NCBI RefSeq assembly: GCF_026421305.1
Contig: NZ_JAPJBQ010000001.1
Coordinates: 310,001-374,000 of the forward strand
Length of the DNA stretch: 64,000 bases
Direction of reading: 5' to 3'
From: Dyella silvae
GTDB lineage: Bacteria; Pseudomonadota; Gammaproteobacteria; Xanthomonadales; Rhodanobacteraceae
The position numbers were made by a program, and so were the translations under genes. Positions 1 to 13,015 of the stretch are shown piece after piece. The notes under the pieces were generated by a model. That model saw only the letters and a list, made by a program, of their open reading frames with translations. It made no database searches and was not told where the DNA came from. How positions within the stretch are numbered: position 1 is the stretch's first letter; each line of letters starts with the position of its first letter.

Positions 1-1028
1 CCCGCGGCGTTGCGCGAAGACAGGCGCTCCTTGGTCTGGCCGGCGAACTGCGGATCCTGCAGCTTGGTGGAGAGCACGAAGGCAAGGCGCTCCCACACGT
101 CTTCTGGCGCCAGCTTCACGCCGCGCGGCAGCAGGTTGCGGAAATCGCAGAATTCGCGGATCGCATTGGTGAGGCCCGAACGCAGGCCGTTCACGTGCGT
201 GCCACCCTGCGCGGTGGGAATGAGGTTGACGTAACTTTCCTGCACCAGCTCGCCTTCGGGTACCCAGGCGAGCGCTACGTCGAGACCGTCGGCCTCGCGC
301 TGCACGTGGTGCACGAACAGCTCGGCCGGGATGGCTTCGGCGCCGGACAGCTCGTCGCGCAGGTAATCGCGCAGGCCGTCTTCGTAGTACCACTCGTTGA
401 CGTCGCCGGTGGCTTCGTCGACCAGCTTGACGTTGAGACCGGCGCAAAGCACGGCCTTGGCGCGCAGCAGGTGGCGCAGCTTGCCGAGCGAGATCTTCGG
501 CGAATCGAAGTACTTCGGATCGGCCCAGAAGCGCACGGTGGTGCCGGTCTTCTTTTTGGGTACGGTGCCGATCACTTCGAGTTCGCTGGCGCGGTCGCCA
601 TTCTCGAAGGCCATGCGGTATTCGTTGCCGTCACGGCGGATGGTGACTTCCACGCGGTTGGACAGCGCGTTCACCACCGACACACCCACGCCGTGCAGAC
701 CGCCGGAGAAGTTGTAGTTCTTGCCGGAGAATTTGCCACCCGCATGCAAGCGCGTGAGGATCAGCTCGACACCCGGCACGCCTTCTTCCGGATGGATGTC
801 CACCGGCATGCCGCGGCCGTCGTCAGTCACTTCGACCGAGCCGTCGGTGTGCACGATGACTTCCAAGGTCTTGGCGTGACCGGAGATGGCCTCGTCCACC
901 GAGTTGTCGATCACTTCCTGCGCCAGATGGTTCGGGCGGGAGGTGTCCGTGTACATGCCGGGGCGGCGCTTGACCGGATCAAGGCCAGAAAGGACTTCAA
1001 TGTCGGCGGCGTTGTAGCGACTGCTCAT
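1..1028 (-). CDS. parE: DNA topoisomerase IV subunit B, C-terminus cut by the window edge
   Basis: ATPase subunit of topoisomerase IV, which with ParC decatenates replicated chromosomes. Only the first 342 codons are present; the gene runs off base 1. The N-terminal GHKL ATPase is clear: EVIDNSVDEA at residues 38-47 (the Asn/Glu that bind ATP-Mg), DDGRGMP near 69-75, GGLHGVGVS near 107-115, and a QTKERL lysine loop near 332. The opening RPGMYTDTSRPNHLAQE is the ParE form; GyrB normally has RPGMYIG here, so gyrB is less likely. ATG at 1028 is the natural start, since the conserved N-terminus begins immediately. No defects are seen in the part visible. Confidence 0.93.
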   Translation of the reverse strand, partial: MSSRYNAADIEVLSGLDPVKRRPGMYTDTSRPNHLAQEVIDNSVDEAISGHAKTLEVIVHTDGSVEVTDDGRGMPVDIHPEEGVPGVELILTRLHAGGKFSGKNYNFSGGLHGVGVSVVNALSNRVEVTIRRDGNEYRMAFENGDRASELEVIGTVPKKKTGTTVRFWADPKYFDSPKISLGKLRHLLRAKAVLCAGLNVKLVDEATGDVNEWYYEDGLRDYLRDELSGAEAIPAELFVHHVQREADGLDVALAWVPEGELVQESYVNLIPTAQGGTHVNGLRSGLTNAIREFCDFRNLLPRGVKLAPEDVWERLAFVLSTKLQDPQFAGQTKERLSSRNAA

Positions 1029-1108
1029 GTGAGGGCGTTCAGCGTGGTTAAGCGGGGGAGGATGGGGGGACCGGGCGGGGCGGTCAAGCGTTTCCGGAAA
1101 CCCTTGCA

Positions 1109-1168
1109 GGAGCGCACTTGTGCGCGACCCGGAGCACCTGGCCGCCGATCGCGCACAAGTGCGCTCCT
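1109..1168. repeat. dispersed palindromic element (GGAGCGCAC type), complete pair
   Basis: Two perfectly complementary arms, AGGAGCGCACTTGTGCGCGA (1109-1128) and its reverse complement (1149-1168), flank a 20-nt loop. Related copies are at 18291-18370 and, as a half element, at 24202-24230. It lies between the 5' end of parE and the 3' end of the aminopeptidase gene, both on the minus strand, so it could also act as a transcript end or RNA stabiliser. Confidence 0.75.
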
Positions 1169-1183
1169 ATAAACAATAAAGCG

Positions 1184-2983
1184 TCAGAGCGGGGCGCAAT
1201 GCCGCTCCAGCCAGGCCAGGTCCGCGTCTTCCAGCAGGGGCGACAAGGCCGCTCGCACGGTGGCGTGGTAGTCGTCCAGCCAGGCGCGCTCTTCGGGGTT
1301 GAGCAGGCCCGGCTCCAGCGCGCGGCGGTCAAACGGGCACAGGGTCAGCGTCTCGAAGGCGTAGAACTCGCCAAACTCCGTTTTGTCCGCCTCGACCACC
1401 ACCGCCAGATTCTCATGGCGGATGCCGTGACGGCCCGGCTTGTACAGGCCTGGCTCGATCGAGGTGATCATGCCCGGCTCCAGTGACACCAGTGTGGCGC
1501 CCGAGGCGGGCGGGCGGATGCCGTGCGGGCCTTCATGCACATTAAGAAAGTAACCCACGCCGTGACCGGTGCCATGGCCGTAGTCCATGCCGCTGGCCCA
1601 CAGCGGGGCCCGGGCAAGGGCGTCGAGCTGCGGGCCGCTGGCGCCCTTGGGGAAGCGGGCCCGGCTGAGCGCGATCATGCCTTTCATCACCATGGTGGCG
1701 TCACGCCGCTGTTCGATGGTGGTTTCGCCGAGCGCGAGCACGCGCGTGATATCGGTAGTGCCGCCGAGATATTGCCCGCCGGAGTCAACCAGCAACAGGC
1801 CTTGTGGTTTCAGCGTGCTGTGCGCTTCCGGTGTGGCGCGATAGTGGGGCAGTGCACCGTTAGCCTGATAGCCGGCAATGGTGGAAAAGCTCTCGCCGAC
1901 AAAATTCGGTTGGGCCGCGCGCTCTTCGCGCAGTAGTGAGTCCACGTCCAGCTCGGTCTGCGTTACGCCGGCGGTGACGCGTTCTTCCAGACGCCGGAAC
2001 GCGCGCGCCAACGCCGCGCCGTCACGGCGCATCACGTCGCGGATGTGCTCCAGTTCCGCCTCGGTCTTGCGTGCCTTGAACAGCGTGGATGGATTCGCGG
2101 CATCAACGATCTGCGTTGAGGCAGGGATGGCCGAGGCGATGGCTACCACCACACGGCCACTGTCGAGCAGCAGGCGATCTTTCGCGCCGAGTTCGGAGAG
2201 CGCATCGGTAATGGTTGCGTAGTCGGCGATGCGCACCTGATCGGCCTGGAGTGCGCTCACCAGCGCATCGGTAAGCTTGCCGCGGCCGACAAACAGCGTG
2301 GCGTGGCCTTCCGCTTGCACCAGCAGATGGGCAAGAAACACCGGATTGCACTCGACATCGCTGCCGCGCAGGTTGGTCAGCCACGCAATGTCATCCAGGC
2401 TGGAGACCACATGGTGCGTGGCGCCCAGCTTGCGCATGGCCGTACGCAGCCGTCCCAGCTTCTCGCTGCGCGGCTGAGTGGCGTAGCGCTGCGGGTGTTC
2501 CACCACAGGGGCGGTGGGCAGGGGCGGGCGGTCCGGCCAGATCAGGGCAGGCAGGTCGAGATCGGTGCGCAGGTGAGCGCCGGTGCTTTCGAGGCGGCGC
2601 TCCAGCTGGCGTGCGGTAGCCACGGAAAGACTGTCGCCCGCCACGGCAAGCGTCTGTCCCGGCTGAAGATGGTGTTGCAACCACTCCATGTGCTCGGGAG
2701 CGTGCGCCACCCGCTGCTTCATCAGTTCTATGCCGGTTCCGGTGAGCTCGTGGGCGGCCTGCGCAAAGTAGCGCCCATCGGTCCACAGGCCGGCATGATC
2801 CTGGGTCACCACCAGCGTGCCGGCCGAGCCGGTAAAGCCGGACAGCCAGGTACGGGCCTGCCAATGGGGCGGCAAGTACTCGGAGAGGTGCGGATCAGCG
2901 GTGGGAATGAGGCAGGCGGCGATGCCGTGTTGCTGCATGGCATGACGCAGTGCGGCCAGTTTGACGGGCTTGGTGTGGTCCAT
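1184..2983 (-). CDS. aminopeptidase P family Xaa-Pro peptidase (M24B)
   Basis: Cytoplasmic dimetal peptidase expected to release N-terminal residues before proline. It has 599 residues, the long three-domain architecture (two creatinase-like N-terminal domains, a pita-bread M24 domain and a C-terminal M24_C extension), longer than E. coli PepP (about 440). Metal ligands are visible: two Asp in LLVDSGGQYLGGTTDIT (about 398 and 409), His in HGTGHGVG (about 473), Glu in TSIEPGLY (about 508) and Glu in RHENLAVV (about 522). An upstream in-frame ATG at 3037 exists, but MDHTKPVKL at 2983 matches where the family begins. It is transcribed divergently from cyoA across 216 bp. No signal peptide. Confidence 0.9.
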   Translation of the reverse strand: MDHTKPVKLAALRHAMQQHGIAACLIPTADPHLSEYLPPHWQARTWLSGFTGSAGTLVVTQDHAGLWTDGRYFAQAAHELTGTGIELMKQRVAHAPEHMEWLQHHLQPGQTLAVAGDSLSVATARQLERRLESTGAHLRTDLDLPALIWPDRPPLPTAPVVEHPQRYATQPRSEKLGRLRTAMRKLGATHHVVSSLDDIAWLTNLRGSDVECNPVFLAHLLVQAEGHATLFVGRGKLTDALVSALQADQVRIADYATITDALSELGAKDRLLLDSGRVVVAIASAIPASTQIVDAANPSTLFKARKTEAELEHIRDVMRRDGAALARAFRRLEERVTAGVTQTELDVDSLLREERAAQPNFVGESFSTIAGYQANGALPHYRATPEAHSTLKPQGLLLVDSGGQYLGGTTDITRVLALGETTIEQRRDATMVMKGMIALSRARFPKGASGPQLDALARAPLWASGMDYGHGTGHGVGYFLNVHEGPHGIRPPASGATLVSLEPGMITSIEPGLYKPGRHGIRHENLAVVVEADKTEFGEFYAFETLTLCPFDRRALEPGLLNPEERAWLDDYHATVRAALSPLLEDADLAWLERHCAPL

Positions 2984-3064
2984 CGGGGCATGGTAGCAGG
3001 GGCCGCGGACACCGAATTTTCTTTGGTTTTCGACCAAGGTCGACGGTCGAATGCGGGTGCACGC

Positions 3065-3080
3065 ACTTGCATTTGCAAGT
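3065..3080. promoter_or_regulatory. 16-bp inverted repeat upstream of cyoABCD
   Basis: ACTTGC-ATTT-GCAAGT is a perfect 6-4-6 palindrome about 120 bp before the cyoA start, in the gap between the divergent aminopeptidase and cyo genes. Its position and symmetry fit a regulator binding site. No matching regulator is nearby, so the role is a guess. Confidence 0.3.
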
Positions 3081-3199
3081 CAAGTCGCCGCACTGGTGTG
3101 CGCAGGATTTTGCTCCTGCGGCATTGTGTCTCAAGGATCTTCAAAGACGCGCGCAAATCGCTAGCATGCCGCGTCCCCACGCTGTGCCCCAGGTAGTCA

Positions 3200-4165
3200 G
3201 TGAATATGCATGCCCTCATTTCGCGCTTGCGCTACGCAAGCGTCGGCGTCGCTGTGCTTCTCAGCGGTTGCAATCTGGAAGTTCTCACGCCCAAGGGCGA
3301 TATCGGCGCCCAGGAAAAGTCGCTGATCCTGATCGCGCTGGGCCTGATGGCCATTGTGGCGATCCCCGTCATCGCGATGACGCTGTGGTTCCCCTGGCGC
3401 TACCGCTCCGGTAACAAGAAGGCCACCTACACGCCGAACTGGTCGCACTCGACCAAGATTGAGGTGGTGGTGTGGACCATCCCGGCCATCATCATCGTCA
3501 TCCTGGCGAGCATCACCTGGACCAGCTCGCATGCGCTGGATCCATATAAGCCGCTTGAGTCCGAGGCCAAGCCGGTGACGGTGCAGGTCGTGTCGATGGA
3601 CTGGAAGTGGCTGTTCGTCTATCCGGAATACGGCGTGGCCTCGGTGAACGAGCTGGCCTTCCCGACCGATCGCCCGGTGAATTTCCAGATCACCTCCGAC
3701 TCGGTGATGAATGCCTTCTTCATTCCGCAGCTGGGCAGCCAGATCTACGCCATGGCCGGCATGGAGACCAAGTTGCATCTGATCGCGCGTGAGCCGGGCA
3801 CCTATGAGGGCCTGTCGTCCAACTTCAGTGGCGAAGGCTTCTCGGATATGCACTTCAAGGCCATCGCCACCACCGAAGATGGCTTCAAGGACTGGATCGC
3901 CAAGGCCAAGGCCACGCCGCTCACGCTCGATGCCGACAGCTACAAGTCGCTGGCGCAGCCCAGCGAGAAGGCGCCGGTGGCTTACTACGGCACCGTGACG
4001 CCGGGCCTGTTCGCCAGCGTCGTCAACAAGCACATGGGCGAGATGTCTCATGAGGCTGCCAACCACGGCGAGATGCCGATGGAAGGCATGCAGATGGACA
4101 TGCACCACCACGAGGACGGGGACGCGGTGTCCTCGAACATCACCCCGGCCAAGGCAGAGAAGTAA
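3200..4165 (+). CDS. cyoA: cytochrome bo3 ubiquinol oxidase subunit II
   Basis: Membrane-anchored subunit II of the terminal quinol oxidase that reduces oxygen and pumps protons. The N-terminus is a lipoprotein signal ending LLSGC with the lipid-attached Cys at about residue 24, followed by two TM helices (about 40-62 and 90-112) and a periplasmic cupredoxin domain. The copper-A ligand motif of cytochrome c oxidases is absent: the site reads NFSGEGFSDMHFKA, the CyoA form, so the donor should be quinol. The C-terminal tail is rich in His and Met (MEGMQMDMHHHEDG), which is unusual and may bind metal. The start is GTG at 3200 or ATG at 3206. First gene of cyoABCD, 3 bp before cyoB. Confidence 0.94.
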   Translation: MNMHALISRLRYASVGVAVLLSGCNLEVLTPKGDIGAQEKSLILIALGLMAIVAIPVIAMTLWFPWRYRSGNKKATYTPNWSHSTKIEVVVWTIPAIIIVILASITWTSSHALDPYKPLESEAKPVTVQVVSMDWKWLFVYPEYGVASVNELAFPTDRPVNFQITSDSVMNAFFIPQLGSQIYAMAGMETKLHLIAREPGTYEGLSSNFSGEGFSDMHFKAIATTEDGFKDWIAKAKATPLTLDADSYKSLAQPSEKAPVAYYGTVTPGLFASVVNKHMGEMSHEAANHGEMPMEGMQMDMHHHEDGDAVSSNITPAKAEK

Positions 4166-4168
4166 GCC

Positions 4169-6193
4169 ATGTTTGGAAAGCTCACTCTTGACGCGATCCC
4201 GTATCACGAGCCGATCGTGATGGGCACGCTCGTCGCCGTCATTCTTGGCGGTCTGGCGATGCTCGCCGTCATCACCAAGTTCCGTCTATGGGGTTACCTG
4301 TGGAAGGAATGGTTCACCTCGGTGGACCATAAGAAGATCGGCATCATGTACATCATCGTGGCGCTGGTCATGCTGCTGCGTGGCTTCTCCGATGCCATCA
4401 TGATGCGCATGCAGCAAGCCATGGCCGCCGGTGAATCGGCCGGCTATTTGCCGCCGCATCACTTCGATCAGGTGTTCACCGCGCACGGTGTCATCATGAT
4501 TTTCTTCGTGGCCATGCCGTTCATCACGGGTCTGATGAACATGGTGGTGCCGCTGCAGATCGGCGCACGCGACGTGGCCTATCCGTTCCTGAACTCGCTC
4601 AGCTTCTGGCTGTTCATGTCGGGCGTGGTGCTGGTGATGGTGTCGCTGTTCGTCGGCGACTTCGCTGCAACCGGCTGGCTCGCTTATCCGCCGCTCTCGG
4701 GCATCAAGTACAGCCCAACAGTAGGTGTGGATTACTACATCTGGTCACTGCAGTTGTCTGGCCTGGGTACCACGCTGAGCGGCATCAACTTCATCGTCAC
4801 CATCATGAAGATGCGTGCCCCTGGCATGACGCTGATGAAGATGCCGGTGTTCACGTGGACCGCACTGGTCACCAACATCCTGATCGTGGCCGCGTTCCCG
4901 ATCCTGACGGTGACGCTGGCACTGCTCACGGCCGATCGCTATCTCGACATGCACTTCTTCACGAACGAGCTTGGCGGCAACGCCATGATGTACGTGAATA
5001 TGATCTGGATCTGGGGTCACCCGGAGGTCTACATCCTGATCCTGCCGTGCTTCGGCGCGTTCTCGGAAATCGTTGCCACGTTCTCCAAGAAGCCGTTGTT
5101 TGGCTACACGTCGATGGTGTATGCCACTTCGTGCATCGGCGTGCTCTCGTTCGTGGTGTGGCTGCACCACTTCTTCACCATGGGCTCGGGTGCCAACGTC
5201 AATGCCTTCTTCGGCATTACGACGATGATCATCTCAGTGCCCACCGGCGCAAAGCTGTTCAACTGGCTGTTCACCATGTATCGCGGTCGGGTGCAGTTCA
5301 CCGTGCCGATGCTGTGGACGGTGGGTTTCATGGTCACCTTTGTGATCGGCGGCGTCACCGGCGTGCTGTTGGCTGTGCCGGGTGCGGACTTCTTGCTGCA
5401 CAACAGCGTGTTCCTGATCGCGCACTTCCACAACGTGATCATTGGCGGCGTGGTGTTCGGCGTGTTCGCGGCTATCAACTACTGGTTCCCGAAGGCCTTC
5501 GGCTTCCGTCTCAATGAGTTCTGGGGCAAGGCTTCCTTCTGGTGCTGGCTGGTCGGCTTCTGGATGGCCTTTGCGCCGCTGTACGTGCTCGGCCTGAAGG
5601 GCATGACGCGTCGCATGAACCATTACGCCAATCCGGATTGGCAGCCGTTCCTGATCGTCGCCGCCCTAGGCGCCGCGGTGATCGCGCTGGGCATCTTCTG
5701 CACCCTCGTGCAGTTCTATGTCTCCATCCGTGACCGCAAGAAGCTCACCGATCCCAGCGGCGACCCGTGGGGTGGCCGCACCCTGGAGTGGGCGATCAGC
5801 TCGCCCGCGCCGTTCTACAACTTCGCCATCGTTCCCCAGATCAAAGAGCTGGACCAGTTCTGGGAAGACAAACAAAACGGAGTCGCTTACGTGCAACCTG
5901 CCAAGTACGAAGACATCCATATGCCCCGCAACACCGGCGTCGGTGTGGTCATGGGCGCGTTCGGTACGGTCCTGGGATTTGCCCTGGTGTGGCATATCTG
6001 GTGGCTGGCGGCCGTGGGCCTGCTGGGCATGATCGGTGCGTTCATCGTTCGCGCCTATGACCGTGACATCGATTACTGGGTGCCGGCGGCCGAGGTCGAG
6101 AAGATCGAGCGCTCGCGCCACGCGCAGCTCCAGCAGTTCCAGACCACGCAGGTGGCTCCGGTGGCCGCGCCGCAGCGTCAGAAGGTGGCGTAA
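4169..6193 (+). CDS. cyoB: cytochrome bo3 ubiquinol oxidase subunit I
   Basis: Catalytic haem-copper subunit I (674 residues, about 15 TM helices, the usual CyoB size). Haem and copper ligands are visible: His in [11 protein letters not shown] (low-spin haem, near 108), [15 protein letters not shown] (Cu-B His and cross-linked Tyr, near 287-291), WLHHFFTMG (two Cu-B His, near 332-333) and [10 protein letters not shown] (high-spin and low-spin haem His, near 420-422). It sits 3 bp after cyoA and 3 bp before cyoC, so the four genes are one operon. All key residues are intact. Confidence 0.97.
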   Translation: MFGKLTLDAIPYHEPIVMGTLVAVILGGLAMLAVITKFRLWGYLWKEWFTSVDHKKIGIMYIIVALVMLLRGFSDAIMMRMQQAMAAGESAGYLPPHHFDQVFTAHGVIMIFFVAMPFITGLMNMVVPLQIGARDVAYPFLNSLSFWLFMSGVVLVMVSLFVGDFAATGWLAYPPLSGIKYSPTVGVDYYIWSLQLSGLGTTLSGINFIVTIMKMRAPGMTLMKMPVFTWTALVTNILIVAAFPILTVTLALLTADRYLDMHFFTNELGGNAMMYVNMIWIWGHPEVYILILPCFGAFSEIVATFSKKPLFGYTSMVYATSCIGVLSFVVWLHHFFTMGSGANVNAFFGITTMIISVPTGAKLFNWLFTMYRGRVQFTVPMLWTVGFMVTFVIGGVTGVLLAVPGADFLLHNSVFLIAHFHNVIIGGVVFGVFAAINYWFPKAFGFRLNEFWGKASFWCWLVGFWMAFAPLYVLGLKGMTRRMNHYANPDWQPFLIVAALGAAVIALGIFCTLVQFYVSIRDRKKLTDPSGDPWGGRTLEWAISSPAPFYNFAIVPQIKELDQFWEDKQNGVAYVQPAKYEDIHMPRNTGVGVVMGAFGTVLGFALVWHIWWLAAVGLLGMIGAFIVRAYDRDIDYWVPAAEVEKIERSRHAQLQQFQTTQVAPVAAPQRQKVA

Positions 6194-6196
6194 CCC

Positions 6197-6835
6197 ATGA
6201 GCAGTGCAGCAGTTCGCGCCAGCCACGGCGCACACGACGACGTCCTCCACGGCGGGGGCGTCGATCACCATCACCACGACGATGGATCCAAGACCCTGCT
6301 GGGGTTCTGGATCTATCTGATGAGCGACTGCCTGATCTTCTCGGGCCTGTTCGCGACGTTTGCCGTGCTGGCTAACAGCACGGCGGGCGGTCCCACCGGC
6401 AAGGAATTGTTCGAGCTGCCGTACGTGCTCGGCGAGACCATGCTGCTGCTGATCTCGTCGGTCACTTTCGGCATGGCCATGCTCAACATGCATGCCGGCA
6501 AGAAGGGAGGTGTGGTGGCGTGGCTGGCGGTGACCTTCCTCTTCGGTGCCGGCTTCATCGGCATGGAAGTGTATGAGTTCGCCAAGCTCGTCCATGAAGG
6601 CGCCGGCCCGAGCACCAGTGCGTTCCTGTCCAGCTACTTCACGCTGGTGGGTACGCACGGCCTGCACGTCACCTGCGGCCTGATCTGGCTGGTCGTGATG
6701 ATGGACCAGATCCGCCGCTTCGGCCTGACCGATGCTACCCAGCGTCGCCTGTCGTGCCTGAGTCTGTTCTGGCACTTCCTGGACATCGTCTGGATCTGCG
6801 TCTTCACCTTTGTTTATCTGCGGGGGGCCATCTGA
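6197..6835 (+). CDS. cyoC: cytochrome bo3 ubiquinol oxidase subunit III
   Basis: Five-helix subunit III of the quinol oxidase (212 residues), non-catalytic and thought to stabilise subunit I. The first 30 residues hold a His-rich cytoplasmic stretch ([11 protein letters not shown]), followed by the standard helices starting at [19 protein letters not shown] and the family motif [13 protein letters not shown]. Its TGA stop overlaps the cyoD start by one base (TGATG), which indicates translational coupling. Confidence 0.95.
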   Translation: MSSAAVRASHGAHDDVLHGGGVDHHHHDDGSKTLLGFWIYLMSDCLIFSGLFATFAVLANSTAGGPTGKELFELPYVLGETMLLLISSVTFGMAMLNMHAGKKGGVVAWLAVTFLFGAGFIGMEVYEFAKLVHEGAGPSTSAFLSSYFTLVGTHGLHVTCGLIWLVVMMDQIRRFGLTDATQRRLSCLSLFWHFLDIVWICVFTFVYLRGAI

Positions 6836-7209
6836 TGTCCGGCAACCACCATTCCCACGACGCCCACCATGGCGCCGAGCATGCTGATCACGGCAGCACC
6901 AAGTCCTATGTCGTCGGCTTCGTGCTGTCGGTAGTGCTGACGCTGGCGTCCTTCGGTGTGGTCATGAGCGGCAAGGTTCCGCACGACCTGATGATGCCGG
7001 GCATCATCGTGTTCGGTGTGGCCCAGCTCATCGTCCAGCTGAAGTATTTCTTGCATATGGGTCTGTCGCCGTCCCAGCGCAGCAATTTCGCCATCATGCT
7101 GTTCACTCTGCTGATCCTGGCCATCGTGGTGGTCGGCTCGCTGTGGGTGATGCACAACATGAACGCGAACATGATGCATCCGACCTCCCAGATGATGCCG
7201 GTGGAGTAA
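6835..7209 (+). CDS. cyoD: cytochrome bo3 ubiquinol oxidase subunit IV
   Basis: Small three-helix subunit IV (124 residues, normal size), needed for assembly of the Cu-B site. The start is ATG at 6835, which overlaps the cyoC stop; a longer upstream reading would begin inside cyoC. The first 25 residues are again His-rich (NHHSHDAHHGAEHADH), a feature shared with the ends of CyoA and CyoC. Helices are at about 29-49, 55-75 and 88-108. Last gene of the operon: cyoE (haem O synthase) does not follow, and a strong terminator lies 21 bp downstream. Confidence 0.94.
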   Translation: MSGNHHSHDAHHGAEHADHGSTKSYVVGFVLSVVLTLASFGVVMSGKVPHDLMMPGIIVFGVAQLIVQLKYFLHMGLSPSQRSNFAIMLFTLLILAIVVVGSLWVMHNMNANMMHPTSQMMPVE

Positions 7210-7230
7210 GCCCAGTTCTGGGTTGGAGCG

Positions 7231-7262
7231 ACAAAGGCGCCTGCGGGCGCCTTTGTTTTTTC
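7231..7262 (+). terminator. intrinsic terminator of cyoABCD
   Basis: AAAGGCGCC-TGCG-GGCGCCTTT stem followed by GTTTTTT, starting 21 bp after the cyoD stop. Confidence 0.9.
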
Positions 7263-7309
7263 GGATCGGGGGCGGCGTCGCGGCGGCTTTGGACTTCGAT
7301 TCTCACGCT

Positions 7310-7337
7310 CGTCATTCCGGCCTACGCCGGAATGACG
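7310..7337. repeat. dispersed palindrome (CGTCATTCCGGC type)
   Basis: Perfect 12-bp arms CGTCATTCCGGC and GCCGGAATGACG around CTAC. The same family, in its CCCGG form, makes the long hairpin at 63783-63894. Located between the cyo terminator and pyrG. Confidence 0.7.
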
Positions 7338-7394
7338 GCGGGGGATAGGTGGGGTGCGCGGGAGCGGGCGACGGGCCTTCGCCAGGGCCCCTAA

Positions 7395-11392
<3,998 letters not shown>

Positions 11393-11411
11393 TAGGGAGC
11401 ACTGACCGCCC

Positions 11412-11735
11412 ATGGTGCGTTGGGTCGCCCTGATTCTGGTGCTGTTGTTGATCGCTCTGCAGATGAAACTGTGGAACGGCAACGGCGGCGTGCACGAGGT
11501 GGAAACCTTGCGCGCCGCCGTGAAGAAGCAGGGCGAAGACAACGACAAGCTGCAGCAGCGCAACCAGGCGCTGGGTGCGGATGTGGATGACCTCAAGCAT
11601 GGTGATCAGGCCGTCGAAGCGCGTGCGCGCGCCGAGCTTGGCCTGATCAAGCCGGGCGAGACGTTTTACCAGGTGGTCGAAAAGCCGGGCGCCAACCAGG
11701 CGCCCGCGCCGGCCGCGTCGACAGGCGGCCGCTGA
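11412..11735 (+). CDS. ftsB: cell division protein FtsB (septum formation initiator)
   Basis: Small bitopic division protein that forms the FtsQLB complex. 107 residues: a short cytoplasmic tip, one TM helix (residues 2-18, VRWVALILVLLLIALQM), then a periplasmic coiled coil from about 30 to 75 (heptads in EVETLRAAVKKQGEDNDKLQQ) and the family motif ARAELGLIKPGETFYQVV. The C-terminal Ala/Pro tail is poorly conserved. Placed between eno and ispD as in many gammaproteobacteria. Confidence 0.93.
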   Translation: MVRWVALILVLLLIALQMKLWNGNGGVHEVETLRAAVKKQGEDNDKLQQRNQALGADVDDLKHGDQAVEARARAELGLIKPGETFYQVVEKPGANQAPAPAASTGGR

Positions 11736-11737
11736 GC

Positions 11738-12427
11738 ATGGGGCCCCTGTGGTGTGTGGTGCCGGCAGCAGGGCGAGGCACGCGTGTCGGTGGTGATATC
11801 CCCAAGCAATACTTGCCGTTGGCCGGGCAGCCGTTGATCCTGCACACACTGGAACGGCTGGCGGCGCATCCGATGATTGCCGGCCTGATGGTGGTGCTCG
11901 GTGGCAAGGATGAGCATTGGCCCGCTGTGACGCAGCTGGGCGGCAAGCCTGTGTTGACGACGATCGGTGGTTCCGAGCGCTGCGACTCGGTGCTCGCCGG
12001 TCTGCGCGCACTCCCTGCTGATGTGACCGATGGCGCGTTCGTACTGGTGCATGACGCGGCGCGCCCTTGCGTGCGCGAAGCCGATATCAGCCGTCTGATC
12101 GAACAAGGTATTCCTGCGGGCGGTGGTTTGCTTGGCGCGCCGCTGCGCGACACGCTCAAGCGGGCGGGCGGTGACGGCCGCAGTCACGAAACCGAGCCGC
12201 GTGACCATCGCTGGCGAGCCTTTACGCCGCAGATGTTTCGCCGCGGCGAGCTTTCCGCCGCGCTGTTGGCCGCGTCCGTCGCGGGCATCACCGTGAGCGA
12301 CGAAGCGATGGCCATGGAACGTGCCGGATTTGCGCCGCTGCTCGTCGAAGGTGCGGAAGACAATATCAAGGTGACGACGGCCACCGATTTTGCGCTGGCC
12401 GAATTCCTGTTGCCACGAACAAAGTAA
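11738..12427 (+). CDS. ispD: 2-C-methyl-D-erythritol 4-phosphate cytidylyltransferase
   Basis: Transfers CMP to MEP in the non-mevalonate isoprenoid pathway. 229 residues. The nucleotide-binding N-terminus [22 protein letters not shown] (about 5-26) holds the Arg and Lys of the family; [11 protein letters not shown] (near 105-115) and the C-terminal [12 protein letters not shown] are further signatures. Starts 2 bp after the ftsB stop and ends 11 bp before ispF, whose product acts two steps later. Confidence 0.96.
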   Translation: MGPLWCVVPAAGRGTRVGGDIPKQYLPLAGQPLILHTLERLAAHPMIAGLMVVLGGKDEHWPAVTQLGGKPVLTTIGGSERCDSVLAGLRALPADVTDGAFVLVHDAARPCVREADISRLIEQGIPAGGGLLGAPLRDTLKRAGGDGRSHETEPRDHRWRAFTPQMFRRGELSAALLAASVAGITVSDEAMAMERAGFAPLLVEGAEDNIKVTTATDFALAEFLLPRTK

Positions 12428-12438
12428 GGAGCATTCCC

Positions 12439-12915
12439 ATGATGCGTATCGGCCAGGGCTTCGATGTCCACACCTTCGGCGAAGGCGACCATGTGATGCT
12501 CGGCGGGGTGCGCGTACCGCACAGCCGCGGCCTGGTGGCGCACTCCGACGGTGACGTGGTCATCCACGCCTTGTGCGATGCCATCTTCGGCGCGTTGGCG
12601 CTGGGTGATATTGGCAGGCACTTTCCTCCGAGCCAGGAGCAGTGGCGCAACGCGAACAGCCGGATCTTTTTGCAGCACGCCGCCAAGCTGATGCGCGAGC
12701 AGGGTTATGCCTTGGGCAATGCGGACGTCACCGTAATCTGCGAAGCGCCCAAAGTGGGGCCGCATTCCCTGGCCATGCGCGAAGCGGTCGCCGAGGAGCT
12801 GGGTTGCGACATAGGCTGCATCAGCATCAAGGCCACCACCACGGAAAAGCTCGGCTTTACGGGGCGTGGCGAAGGCATCGCGGCACAGGCGTGCGTGTTG
12901 CTGGTGCTGGCGTAA
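12439..12915 (+). CDS. ispF: 2-C-methyl-D-erythritol 2,4-cyclodiphosphate synthase
   Basis: Cyclises CDP-ME-2-phosphate to MEcPP in isoprenoid synthesis. 158 residues, the usual trimer-forming size. Zinc ligands are in GFDVHTF (Asp and His, about 8-11) and [18 protein letters not shown] (His near 43); [10 protein letters not shown] and [19 protein letters not shown] are family motifs. Two consecutive ATGs (12439, 12442) are possible starts with a GGAG-like site just upstream. The bridging ispE is not here. Confidence 0.96.
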   Translation: MMRIGQGFDVHTFGEGDHVMLGGVRVPHSRGLVAHSDGDVVIHALCDAIFGALALGDIGRHFPPSQEQWRNANSRIFLQHAAKLMREQGYALGNADVTVICEAPKVGPHSLAMREAVAEELGCDIGCISIKATTTEKLGFTGRGEGIAAQACVLLVLA

Positions 12916-13015
12916 ACCGAAGCGTCGCATTCTCGAGCCCGCTACATCCGGGCTGATCTAATGGGCGCAAGCCCGTATTTCGATTTTCTGCAGCCGGTAT
13001 GGCCGGTGGAGTCTC

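Noticed and set aside
3200-7209. Cytochrome c oxidase (aa3 type) rather than quinol oxidase
   Set aside because: Subunit II has no copper-A ligands and reads FSGEGFSDMHFKA, the CyoA form; the subunit order and sizes are those of cyoABCD.
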